From contig NZ_CP034689.1 of NCBI RefSeq assembly GCF_003994415.1, positions 2,976,001 through 3,040,000 on the forward strand: a DNA stretch of 64,000 bases, given 5' to 3'. This document shows, one piece after another, positions 1-6,527 of the stretch. A program made the translations under genes and the position numbers. The first letter of the stretch is position 1. Every line of letters begins with the position of its first letter. Origin of the DNA: Achromobacter spanius (GTDB lineage: Bacteria; Pseudomonadota; Gammaproteobacteria; Burkholderiales; Burkholderiaceae_B). Below the pieces are notes generated by a model that was given only the letters and a program-made list of their open reading frames with translations, made no database searches and had not been told where the DNA came from.

Positions 1-2
1 CC

Positions 3-113
3 GTGGATGGGCTGACGGCCATTCTTGGCGGCCAGATCGACGGCTACTTCACCACGATCAGCACCCCCGAAGCAAGATCGGTAAGTGCTATGAAAACATA
101 CAAGGATGGGTGA
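3..113 (+). pseudogene. 3' fragment of a Bug/TctC-family receptor, truncated at the repeat array
   Basis: Frame 3 from the window edge reads 36 residues containing LGGQIDGYFTTISTP, which matches the conserved Bug (TctC) segment usually written LLGGQVDxMFDxxxSA near residue 200 of these periplasmic solute receptors. In intact Bug proteins about 100 more residues follow (the KLRALAVT stretch and the C-terminal lobe). Here the frame instead runs into the first repeat copy, whose TGGGTGA supplies the stop at 111-113. The upstream part lies outside the window. I infer a receptor gene that lost its 3' third where the repeat array begins; a coincidental match is possible because only about 30 residues are visible. 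Confidence 0.45.
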
Positions 114-908
114 AGCGCGGCACGGCGGTGAAAAATACGTTGAATTACAACGCGCGCAACCCATAAAGCAACCTAGCAGCCCCCAGCCGTTTCAGCCACA
201 ACGCAATGGCTGCATGATGGGTTCCGCGCGTTCGGGGATGCTTATCTTGTGCCGGTTTTCGCGCGCTTCACCCATCCTACGTACACGCTGGCTGGTGCTT
301 GAGTCAATCGTAGGATGGGTGAAGCGCGGCACGGCGGTGAAAAATACGTTGAATTACAACGCGCGCAACCCATAAAGCGACCTAGCAGCCCCCAGCCGTT
401 TCAGCCACAACGCAATGGCTGCACGATGGGTTTCGCGCGTTCGGGGATGCTTATCTTGTGCCGGTTTTCGCGCGCTTCACCCATCCTACGTACACACTGG
501 CTGGTGCTTGGGACAATCGTAGGATGGGTGAAGCGCGGCACGCCGGTGAAAAATACGTTGAATTACAACGCGCGCAACCCATAAAGCGACCTAGCAGCCC
601 CAAGCCGTTTCAGCCACAACGCAATGGCTGCACGATGGGTTTCGCGCGTTCGGGGATGCTTATCTTGTGCCGGTTTTCGCGCGCTTCACCCATCCTACGT
701 ACACACTGGCTGGTGCTTGGGTCAATCGTAGGATGGGTGAAGCGCGGAACGGCGGTGAAAAATACGTTGAATTACAACGCGCGCAACCCATAAAGCGACC
801 TAGCAGCCCCAAGCCGTTTCAGCCACAACGCAATGGCTGCACGATGGGTTCCGCGCGTTCGGGGCTGCTTATCTTGTGCGGGTTTTCGCGCGCTTCACCC
901 ATCCTACG
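102..908. repeat. Four tandem copies of a 209-bp palindrome-bounded repeat
   Basis: Units start near 102 (lacking its first bases), 309, 518 and 727, giving an exact 209-bp period. Each unit opens with cgtaggatgggtgaagcgcg and closes about 180 bp later with its exact reverse complement, followed by a 27-bp spacer beginning tacac and ending in caat. The fourth copy ends at 908 without a spacer. Copies differ by only a few substitutions. Inside each unit there are two ATGGGT/ACCCAT palindromic modules, one at each end, resembling the dispersed GTAGGATGGGT...ACCCATC elements common in proteobacteria. Repeated open frames across the array (starting MGEARHGGEKYVELQ) have no initiation signals and are not genes. 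The array separates the Bug fragment from the converging msrA. Confidence 0.95.
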
Positions 909-935
909 TGTGGGCCGGGATTCTGTGTCGCCGCG

Positions 936-1643
936 TTACTTCGCGTTTTCACTCACCAGAACCGGCTTTTCCCGATACTTCGCGGGAAACGTCTTCGCTA
1001 GATTTTCCACTTTCGGCACATCATTTATCACGATGTACATGCTGGTCGGGTGGCGCACCAGATAGTCCTGGTGATAGCCCTCGGCCGGGTAAAACGCTTG
1101 CAGCGGTTCAATCGTGGTGGCCAGCTTCTTCGAATACACCCCGGTCTTGTTCAATTGTTCGATATACGCTTCGGCCACCTTGCGCTGGCCTTCGTCCGCG
1201 GGAAACACGGCGGACCTATATTGCGTGCCGCGATCCGGGCCTTGGCGGTTCAGTTGCGTGGGGTCGTGGGCCACGGAGAAGTAGATCTGCAGCAGTTCGC
1301 CGTAGCTGACCTGTTTGGGGTCATACGTGATTTCAACCGCTTCGGCGTGGCCGGTGCGGCCGCCGCTGACGGTGTCGTAGTCCGCGGTATCCGCCTTGCC
1401 GCCCGCGTAGCCGGATACGGCGTTGCTGACACCTTTGACATGCTGGAACACGGCTTGCACGCCCCAGAAGCAGCCGCCGGCGATGACAGCTTTTGCTTGT
1501 CCGGCGGCGGCCTGGGTTTGGTCAACGGCCGGGGCGGGAATGATGAAGGCGGTTTCGGCGGATTGCGATGCGCCCGCACCCAACATGCCGCAGGCGGCGG
1601 CAAGGGCGGCGCAGAATTTTTTGGCTTGGAAGTTCATGGTCAT
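936..1643 (-). CDS. msrA: Exported peptide-methionine (S)-S-oxide reductase MsrA
   Basis: Reduces the S-epimer of methionine sulfoxide in proteins. The 235-residue product carries the MsrA signature AGGCFWG with the catalytic cysteine at residue 58, followed by YAGG, GHAEAV and the GTQYRSAVF block. The first 30 residues form a signal peptide (Lys-Lys, hydrophobic Ala-rich core, ASQSAE), so it should act in the periplasm, unlike the usual cytoplasmic MsrA. ATG at 1643 and ATG at 1637 are both possible; an AGGA lies just upstream. It is the last gene of a minus-strand series with msrB, a methionine-rich protein, an MsrP-like molybdoenzyme and a cytochrome b, which supports a dedicated periplasmic repair role. 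Confidence 0.95.
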   Translation of the reverse strand: MTMNFQAKKFCAALAAACGMLGAGASQSAETAFIIPAPAVDQTQAAAGQAKAVIAGGCFWGVQAVFQHVKGVSNAVSGYAGGKADTADYDTVSGGRTGHAEAVEITYDPKQVSYGELLQIYFSVAHDPTQLNRQGPDRGTQYRSAVFPADEGQRKVAEAYIEQLNKTGVYSKKLATTIEPLQAFYPAEGYHQDYLVRHPTSMYIVINDVPKVENLAKTFPAKYREKPVLVSENAK

Positions 1644-1706
1644 AAATCCTGAAGGTGCGGATGTTCAGTCGGGCAGGTCAGCCCCGGGCAGGTGAGCCCC
1701 GGGCGG

Positions 1707-2210
1707 TCAGCCCTGTGCCGTAAACGTCATGGCGACGCCGTTCATGCAGTAACGCAAGCCGGTGGGGCGGGGGCCGTCATCGAAGACATGGCCCAGGTGT
1801 CCGCCGCAATTCGCGCAATGCACGGCGGTGCGGACCATGCCGAAGCCGGTGTCGCGGGTTTCGCCGACGGCGTTGGGCAGGGGCTGCCAGAAGCTGGGCC
1901 AGCCGGTGTGGCTGTCGAACTTGGTGTTGGACGAAAACAGGTGCTGCTCGCAGCCGGCGCATGAGAACGTGCCGTTGCGGTGTTCGTCGTTCAAGGGGCT
2001 GGAGTAGGGCCGTTCGGTGCCGTCGCGGCGCAGCACCTGGTATTGGGCGGGCGTGAGCCGGGCGCGCCATTGCTCGTCGGTCAAGGTGTAGGGATAGCTT
2101 GCGGCGGCTTTGGCGGCCGAGGCGCTGCGGGGAGTCAGCCAGGGGGCCAGGCCGGCCGCCAGCGCGGCGCCGCCGCCCAGGGTCAGGAAATGTCTACGGT
2201 TCAAACTCAT
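1707..2210 (-). CDS. msrB: Tat-exported peptide-methionine (R)-S-oxide reductase MsrB
   Basis: Reduces the R-epimer of methionine sulfoxide. The 167-residue protein has the structural zinc pairs CAGC (84-87) and CANC (132-135), GWPSFW, and the catalytic RYCMNG with Cys155. The N-terminus (LNRRHFLTLGGGAALAAG) is a twin-arginine signal, so the enzyme is exported folded. The start is fixed by AAGGAG eight bases before ATG 2210. It lies 63 bp upstream of msrA on the same strand and downstream of the methionine-rich protein gene. Exported MsrA plus exported MsrB as separate polypeptides parallels the fused periplasmic MsrAB (PilB) known from Neisseria. Confidence 0.96.
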   Translation of the reverse strand: MSLNRRHFLTLGGGAALAAGLAPWLTPRSASAAKAAASYPYTLTDEQWRARLTPAQYQVLRRDGTERPYSSPLNDEHRNGTFSCAGCEQHLFSSNTKFDSHTGWPSFWQPLPNAVGETRDTGFGMVRTAVHCANCGGHLGHVFDDGPRPTGLRYCMNGVAMTFTAQG

Positions 2211-2246
2211 GGCGTGGCTCCTTCAAGAGACGATAGGGGAAAGGGC

Positions 2247-2340
2247 GCAAGCAGGCGTTGGCAAGCAGGCGGAGGCAAGCAAGCGGTGCCAAGCAAGCGG
2301 TGCCAACCAAGCACTGCCAAGCAAGCGCCGGCAAGCAGCG
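2247..2340. repeat. Imperfect 14-bp tandem repeat
   Basis: About six and a half units of a roughly 14-bp motif built on gcaagcaagcggtg or gcaagcaggcgg lie between msrB and the methionine-rich protein gene. Later units drift by one or two bases in length. It does not carry a convincing open frame with a start signal. It abuts a tRNA T-arm-like hairpin at 2342-2358. Confidence 0.75.
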
Positions 2341-2341
2341 G

Positions 2342-2358
2342 GGCGGGATCGAACCGCC
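2342..2358 (-). other. tRNA T-arm-like hairpin, probable tRNA 3' remnant
   Basis: On the minus strand the sequence GGCGG-TTCGATC-CCGCC forms a perfect 5-bp stem with a 7-nt loop matching the T-arm consensus GTTCGANYC, preceded by GGGGGTC like a variable region. There is no D-arm, anticodon arm or CCA end: the stop codon of the upstream gene is only about 30 bases away. It is therefore at most a fragment, possibly from an old tRNA-associated insertion, or a chance hairpin that may act as a weak transcription end. Confidence 0.4.
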
Positions 2359-2387
2359 GACCCCCGCGCTTGCCCGAAACTTGTCCC

Positions 2388-2699
2388 TTACTTCTTCATT
2401 CCATCCTTCGACATCCCATCCTTGGACATCGAATCCTTCTTCATGCCGTCGTGCGACATGTTGTCCTTGGACATGCCGTCCTTGCTCATGCTGCTCTTGG
2501 ACATGCCGTCCTTGGCCATGCCATCTTTAGCCATGCCATCCTTGGCCATCCCGTCTTTAGCCATGCCGTCCTTGGACATCGAGCTCTTGCTCATGCCGTC
2601 TTTGCTCATGCTGTCCTTGCCCATGGTGTCGGCGGCATGCGCGGCCATGGCGCCAAAGGCCAGGCACAGGGAAAAAGCAGCGGTGGTGAGTGTCTTCAT
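2388..2699 (-). CDS. Exported methionine-rich MxKDx pentapeptide-repeat protein (MrpX-like)
   Basis: The 103-residue product has a 22-residue signal peptide ending AAHA, then a mature chain that is almost entirely a five-residue repeat M-[SAGK]-K-[DS]-[GSN]: 15 units plus a terminal MKK. Sixteen of about 81 mature residues are methionine; the remainder is Lys, Asp, Ser and Gly, with no cysteine or aromatic residue. This matches the MXKDX pentapeptide family. In Azospira suillum a periplasmic methionine-rich peptide (MrpX) is a sacrificial hypochlorite scavenger recycled by a YedY-type enzyme; the position here between an MsrP-like enzyme and MsrB/MsrA supports the same role by inference. Start chosen from AAAGGA seven bases before ATG 2699. 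Metal binding is an alternative role. Confidence 0.88.
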   Translation of the reverse strand: MKTLTTAAFSLCLAFGAMAAHAADTMGKDSMSKDGMSKSSMSKDGMAKDGMAKDGMAKDGMAKDGMSKSSMSKDGMSKDNMSHDGMKKDSMSKDGMSKDGMKK

Positions 2700-2740
2700 G
2701 ATGCGTTCCTTTGATGGATTGAGTAAGACAGGAATTGCAC

Positions 2741-3532
2741 CTAGCTTCCGCCGAACCAGTTGTAGCCCTGGTCCTCCCAGTAACCGCCTGGGTAGGTGTT
2801 GGTGACAAAAATCGCCTGTATGTGCTTGGGGTTCTTGTAGCCAAGCTTGGTAGGCATGCGCAGCTTCATGGGGAAGCCGTACTCGGGGGGCAAGGTCTTG
2901 CCGTCATAGGTCAGCGCCAGGATCGTCTGCGGGTGCAGTGCCGTGGGCATGTCGATGCTGGTGTAGTAGTCGTCGGAACACTTGAAGCCCACGTACTTGG
3001 CCGTCAGGTCCGCGCCAACGCGCTTGAGGAAGGTGGAAAACGGCACGCCGCCCCATTTGCCGATGGCGCTCCAGCCTTCCACGCAGATGTGGCGGGTAAC
3101 CTGGTCCACCTGCGCCATGGCGCGCAGCTCTTCAAGCCGCCATTGGCGCTTGTCGGCCACCATGCCGGTGACTTCCAGCCGGAACGATTCCTCGTCCACG
3201 TGGCGCACTTCGTCGATGCCGTAATAGGCATTGAAGGGAAACGGCCGGGTGATCATGGATTCCGGGTAGGTGGGCGCCAGCTTGTTGGGGTCGAACAGCC
3301 AGCCCTGCACGCGGTCGTTGAAACGCGAGACGGATGTCAGCGCCTTTTCCACGTTCTCATCGTCGGACAAGGAACATCCCGACAGCATCGCCACGCCGCC
3401 CAGCGTCAGGCTGTTGCGCAGGAAGGCGCGGCGCGAGGGTTGCTCGACTCGCCGGGTGATCAGGTTCTTGGCTTCTTTCAGAATGGCCGCGCCGTCCAGG
3501 CCCAGCAGCGACAAGCGTTTTTTCTGGCTCAC
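2741..3532 (-). CDS. MsrP/YedY-like Tat-exported molybdopterin oxidoreductase
   Basis: A sulfite-oxidase-fold molybdenum enzyme of 263 residues. The molybdenum-ligating cysteine is Cys150 in TRHICVEGWSAIGKWGG, and the typical PTKLGYKNPK and YWEDQGYNWFGGS blocks follow. MsrP enzymes reduce methionine sulfoxide in periplasmic proteins using electrons from a membrane cytochrome b. The N-terminus is unusual: a 30-residue lead, a twin-arginine motif SRRAFLR at 33-39, then MLSGC, a lipobox with Cys53, suggesting a Tat-exported lipoprotein. The start is GTG 3532, fixed by GGAG six bases upstream. It is ten bases downstream of the cytochrome b gene and 41 bases upstream of the MxKDx gene. It could act on another sulfoxide, but the flanking msr genes favour methionine sulfoxide. 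Confidence 0.88.
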   Translation of the reverse strand: MSQKKRLSLLGLDGAAILKEAKNLITRRVEQPSRRAFLRNSLTLGGVAMLSGCSLSDDENVEKALTSVSRFNDRVQGWLFDPNKLAPTYPESMITRPFPFNAYYGIDEVRHVDEESFRLEVTGMVADKRQWRLEELRAMAQVDQVTRHICVEGWSAIGKWGGVPFSTFLKRVGADLTAKYVGFKCSDDYYTSIDMPTALHPQTILALTYDGKTLPPEYGFPMKLRMPTKLGYKNPKHIQAIFVTNTYPGGYWEDQGYNWFGGS

Positions 3533-3542
3533 GTTGGGCTCC

Positions 3543-4175
3543 TTATTTGCCGCGGATCATGGCGATGAGGCTACGGGGCACCAGCGCCACCATCACCAGG
3601 TGTACGGCCACGAAGGCCACCAGCAGCGCCATGGCGAAGAAGTGGATGCGGCGTGCGAATTCATAGCCACCCATCAGCTCGCGCAGCAGGTCAAACTGCA
3701 CGGACTTCCACAGCACCAGGCCGGACAGCACCAGCACCACGATGTCGACAATGACGAACAGGTAGGCCAGCTTTTGCACCTGGTTGTAGTGACGCAGATC
3801 ACCGTGGGACAGCTTGCCGCGCAGGGCCGCACCCAGGTCGGCGGCCACGCCACGCGGGCTCAAGGGGAAGAATTTGCGCCAGAGCCGGCCGGTGGAAAGG
3901 TTCAGGGCCAGATACAAGATGCCGTTGGCGAACAGCAGCCACATCGCGGCAAAATGCCATTGCAGCGCGCCGCCCAGCCAACCGCCCAGGGTGATGCCGT
4001 TGGGAAAGGTGAAATCAAAGAACGGGGCGGCGTTATAAATGCGCCAGCCGCTCATCACCATGATCACCACCGCCAGCGCGTTCAGCCAGTGCACCACGCG
4101 CAGCCAGCCGGGGTGGATGACGCCGGGGGGGCGGGCGGCGGCGGGGGGAATGTGACTGGCGGGGCTTGCCATCAT
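3543..4175 (-). CDS. Membrane cytochrome b (b561/YedZ1-type), electron donor to the MsrP-like enzyme
   Basis: The 210-residue protein has four predicted membrane spans (about residues 25-45, 70-95, 130-155, 175-200) with conserved histidines suited to bis-heme b ligation: HPGWLRVVHW, LQWHFAAMW, RRIHFFAMAL and AVHLVMV. It is the expected quinol-to-periplasm electron link for the molybdoenzyme encoded next. It belongs to the cytochrome b/b6-561 type rather than the ferric-reductase-like MsrQ of Escherichia coli, as in the Azospira YedY1-YedZ1 pair. The start is ATG 4175, with GGAGA eight bases upstream; the frame stays open further upstream without signals. It is first in the minus-strand series and divergent from the response regulator. 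Confidence 0.85.
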   Translation of the reverse strand: MMASPASHIPPAAARPPGVIHPGWLRVVHWLNALAVVIMVMSGWRIYNAAPFFDFTFPNGITLGGWLGGALQWHFAAMWLLFANGILYLALNLSTGRLWRKFFPLSPRGVAADLGAALRGKLSHGDLRHYNQVQKLAYLFVIVDIVVLVLSGLVLWKSVQFDLLRELMGGYEFARRIHFFAMALLVAFVAVHLVMVALVPRSLIAMIRGK

Positions 4176-4324
4176 GGCGGGTCTCCGGGGCGGGGTGCTG
4201 TCGTTGGAGCTATTCTTCCCCGGGGCCGATATCGAAGTCCTCACGCAAACTTAAAAAAATTGTGATAACTCGCCGCCCGCGGATTGGCGACAATGGCGGT
4301 GTTCCCTTTGCCCGAGTTGCCCCC

Positions 4325-5053
4325 ATGGATACGCCTCGCCGCGTGCTGATTGTTGAAGACGACGCCCACATTGCCGAATTGCTGCGCCTGCATCTGCGCG
4401 ACGAGGGCTATGAGGTGGAACACGCGGCCGACGGCAACGAGGGCATGCGCCGGCTGGAAGAGGGCAGTTGGGACGCGCTGGTGCTGGACCTGATGCTGCC
4501 CGGCATCGACGGCCTGGAAATCTGCAAGCGCGCGCGGGCCATGGCGCGCTACACGCCCATCATCATCACCAGCGCGCGGTCCAGCGAGGTGCACCGCATC
4601 CTGGGCCTGGAACTGGGCGCCGACGACTATCTGGCCAAGCCGTTTTCCATGCTGGAGCTGGTGGCGCGGGTGCGGGCGCTGCTGCGCCGTAGCAGCGCCA
4701 TTGAGCGCAATGCGCGCATCGACGCCGGCAGCCTGGCCGTGCATGGTGTGTCCATTGACCCTATCGCGCGCACAGTGGATGTGGATGATCGCCGGCTGGA
4801 CCTGACGCCGCGCGAATTCGATCTGCTGCATTTCTTTGCCCGCCATCCCGACAAGGTGTTTTCCCGGATGGACCTGCTGAACCACGTCTGGGGCTATCAG
4901 CATGAAGGCTATGAGCACACGGTCAACACGCATATCAACCGGCTGCGCACGAAGATCGAGGCCGACCCGTCCGACCCCCGCCGCATCCTGACCGTATGGG
5001 GCAGGGGCTATAAATTCGCCGCTGGCCCGGGCGCTGCCGGAGCCGCACCATGA
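4325..5053 (+). CDS. OmpR-family response regulator
   Basis: A 242-residue two-component regulator. The receiver domain (about 5-120) has the acidic pocket EDD, phospho-acceptor Asp55 in LVLDLMLPG, Thr/Ser in ITSAR and Lys105 in LAKPF. The DNA-binding winged helix (about 140-235) contains LDLTPREFDLL, VNTHINRLRTKIE and VWGRGYKF. It overlaps the sensor kinase by the ATGA at 5050-5053. Its divergence from the cytochrome b/MsrP-like genes parallels the E. coli HprRS (YedWV) pair, which controls msrPQ under hypochlorite stress, so it is the likely regulator of this repair locus. Start ATG 4325 aligns with the family; the longer open frame upstream has no support. Confidence 0.93.
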   Translation: MDTPRRVLIVEDDAHIAELLRLHLRDEGYEVEHAADGNEGMRRLEEGSWDALVLDLMLPGIDGLEICKRARAMARYTPIIITSARSSEVHRILGLELGADDYLAKPFSMLELVARVRALLRRSSAIERNARIDAGSLAVHGVSIDPIARTVDVDDRRLDLTPREFDLLHFFARHPDKVFSRMDLLNHVWGYQHEGYEHTVNTHINRLRTKIEADPSDPRRILTVWGRGYKFAAGPGAAGAAP

Positions 5054-6522
5054 AACGATTCACCTTGACCCAACGCTTGTCCGCCGTGTTTGCGCTGCTG
5101 TTGCTGGCCTGCTGCGGGGCGTCGGCCTGGTTGCAGATTGCCGCCAATTCGCGCTACGAGCAGGAAGTGGTGCAGCGCTTGTCCAGTGGCCTTGCGCAGC
5201 ATATTGCCGGCAGCACCGAGCTGATGGACGCCAACGGCTGGAAGCCCGACGCGGTGCGCTCGCTGTTCGACATGTTGATGGCGGTGAACCCAGCCGTTGA
5301 GGTCTATCTGCTGAACAACGACGGCCGCATCGTGGGTGACGCCGCGCCGGCCGGGCAGATCAAGCGGCGTCAGGTGGATCTGAACCCGGTCAAGCGCCTG
5401 TTGGCGGGCGGCACGCTGCCTATTGTGGGCGACGATCCGCGCAGCGAGGATGCCCAGAAGGTGTTCAGCGCCGCGCCCGTGCGTGTGGGGTCGTCGGACG
5501 CAGGCTACGTCTACGTGGTGTTGCAAGGCCAGGCGCACGATGCGTTGGCGATGTCGGTGTCGCGCAGTTCGGTGTTGCGCACCACGCTGTGGTCGATCGC
5601 CCTGGTGGCCTTGCTGGGCTTGGTGGCGGGCTTGACGGCGTTTGCGCTCATCACGCGGCCGCTGCGCGCCTTGACGCGGGCGGTCAGCGCGTTTGAAGGC
5701 GACGACGGCAAAGCGCTGGCTGCGTTGGCCCGGCCCGGCGACGCAACGGACAAGAGCCTGAATGAAATCTCGGTACTGCGCCGCAGCTTCGTGCAGATGG
5801 GCGGGCGCATCTCGGACCAATGGCGCGAGCTGACGCGGCAAGACCAGCAACGCCGTGACCTCGTCGCCAATATTTCGCACGACCTGCGCACGCCGCTGAC
5901 GTCCCTGCATGGCTACCTGGAAACGCTGCGTTTGAAAGACGAGACGCTGGACGTCAGCGAGCGCCGCCGCTATCTGGACATAGCCCTGGCGCAAAGCCGC
6001 AAGGTGGGGCGGCTGGCGCAAGAGCTCTTCGAACTGGCGCGGCTTGAGTCTGGCTTGGTGCGGCTGGAACCGGAAACGTTTTCCCTGCCGGAACTGGTGC
6101 AGGACGTGATGCAGAAGTTTGAGCTTGCCGCCGAAGCGCGCCAGCAGGAACTGACGACCGACATTCCCCAGGCCTTGCCCTTGGTGCGCGCCGACCTGGG
6201 CCTGATCGAGCGGGTGCTCACGAACCTGCTGGACAACGCCATTCGCCATAGCCCACCGGGCAGCCGGATTGCCTTGCAGTTGGGCGTGGCGCAGAACCGT
6301 GTGCAGGTGCAGGTGAGCGATACGGGCAAGGGTATTCCGCTTGAACTGCGCAGCGGTCTGTTCACGCGCGCCTCTGCGTTGAACCGGGGGCCGCGTGATG
6401 GCGGCGGCCTGGGGCTGGTGATCGTGCAGCGCATTCTGCAACTGCATCAAAGCGAGATCCGGCTGGTGGAACGGCCGGAACCGGGGGCGGTGTTTCAGTT
6501 TGATTTGTCGGCGGCGCGGTAG
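5050..6522 (+). CDS. Sensor histidine kinase partner of the adjacent response regulator
   Basis: A 490-residue membrane kinase. There is an N-terminal span (about 8-30), a periplasmic sensor region to about 175, a second span (about 178-200), a HAMP linker beginning TRPLRALTRAVSAFEG, the H-box NISHDLRTPLTSL with His277, and a C-terminal ATPase domain with NLLDNAIRHS (N-box), SDTGKGIP (G1) and GGGLGLVI (G2). It should autophosphorylate and pass phosphate to the OmpR-type regulator translated through the overlapping ATGA. The periplasmic loop contains few methionines or cysteines, so the stimulus is not evident from sequence; oxidant sensing is inferred from position only. Confidence 0.93.
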   Translation: MKRFTLTQRLSAVFALLLLACCGASAWLQIAANSRYEQEVVQRLSSGLAQHIAGSTELMDANGWKPDAVRSLFDMLMAVNPAVEVYLLNNDGRIVGDAAPAGQIKRRQVDLNPVKRLLAGGTLPIVGDDPRSEDAQKVFSAAPVRVGSSDAGYVYVVLQGQAHDALAMSVSRSSVLRTTLWSIALVALLGLVAGLTAFALITRPLRALTRAVSAFEGDDGKALAALARPGDATDKSLNEISVLRRSFVQMGGRISDQWRELTRQDQQRRDLVANISHDLRTPLTSLHGYLETLRLKDETLDVSERRRYLDIALAQSRKVGRLAQELFELARLESGLVRLEPETFSLPELVQDVMQKFELAAEARQQELTTDIPQALPLVRADLGLIERVLTNLLDNAIRHSPPGSRIALQLGVAQNRVQVQVSDTGKGIPLELRSGLFTRASALNRGPRDGGGLGLVIVQRILQLHQSEIRLVERPEPGAVFQFDLSAAR

Positions 6523-6527
6523 GCGGC

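Noticed and set aside
102..908. CRISPR array
   Set aside because: Units are 209 bp and almost identical throughout, with a constant 27-bp spacer; there are no short repeats with unique spacers and no cas genes.
106..1065. Repeated plus-strand open frames (starting MGEARHGGEKYVELQ) across the repeat array
   Set aside because: They are copies of the same repeat unit read in frame, have no ribosome sites, and the last runs into msrA on the other strand.
2341..2395. Complete tRNA gene on the minus strand
   Set aside because: Only a T-arm and a variable-loop-like stretch are present; the upstream gene's stop leaves no room for D and anticodon arms.
5008..6450. 480-residue minus-strand open frame opposite the sensor kinase
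   Set aside because: Shadow of GC-rich codon use; composition is His/Arg/Gln-rich and the plus-strand kinase has all family motifs.
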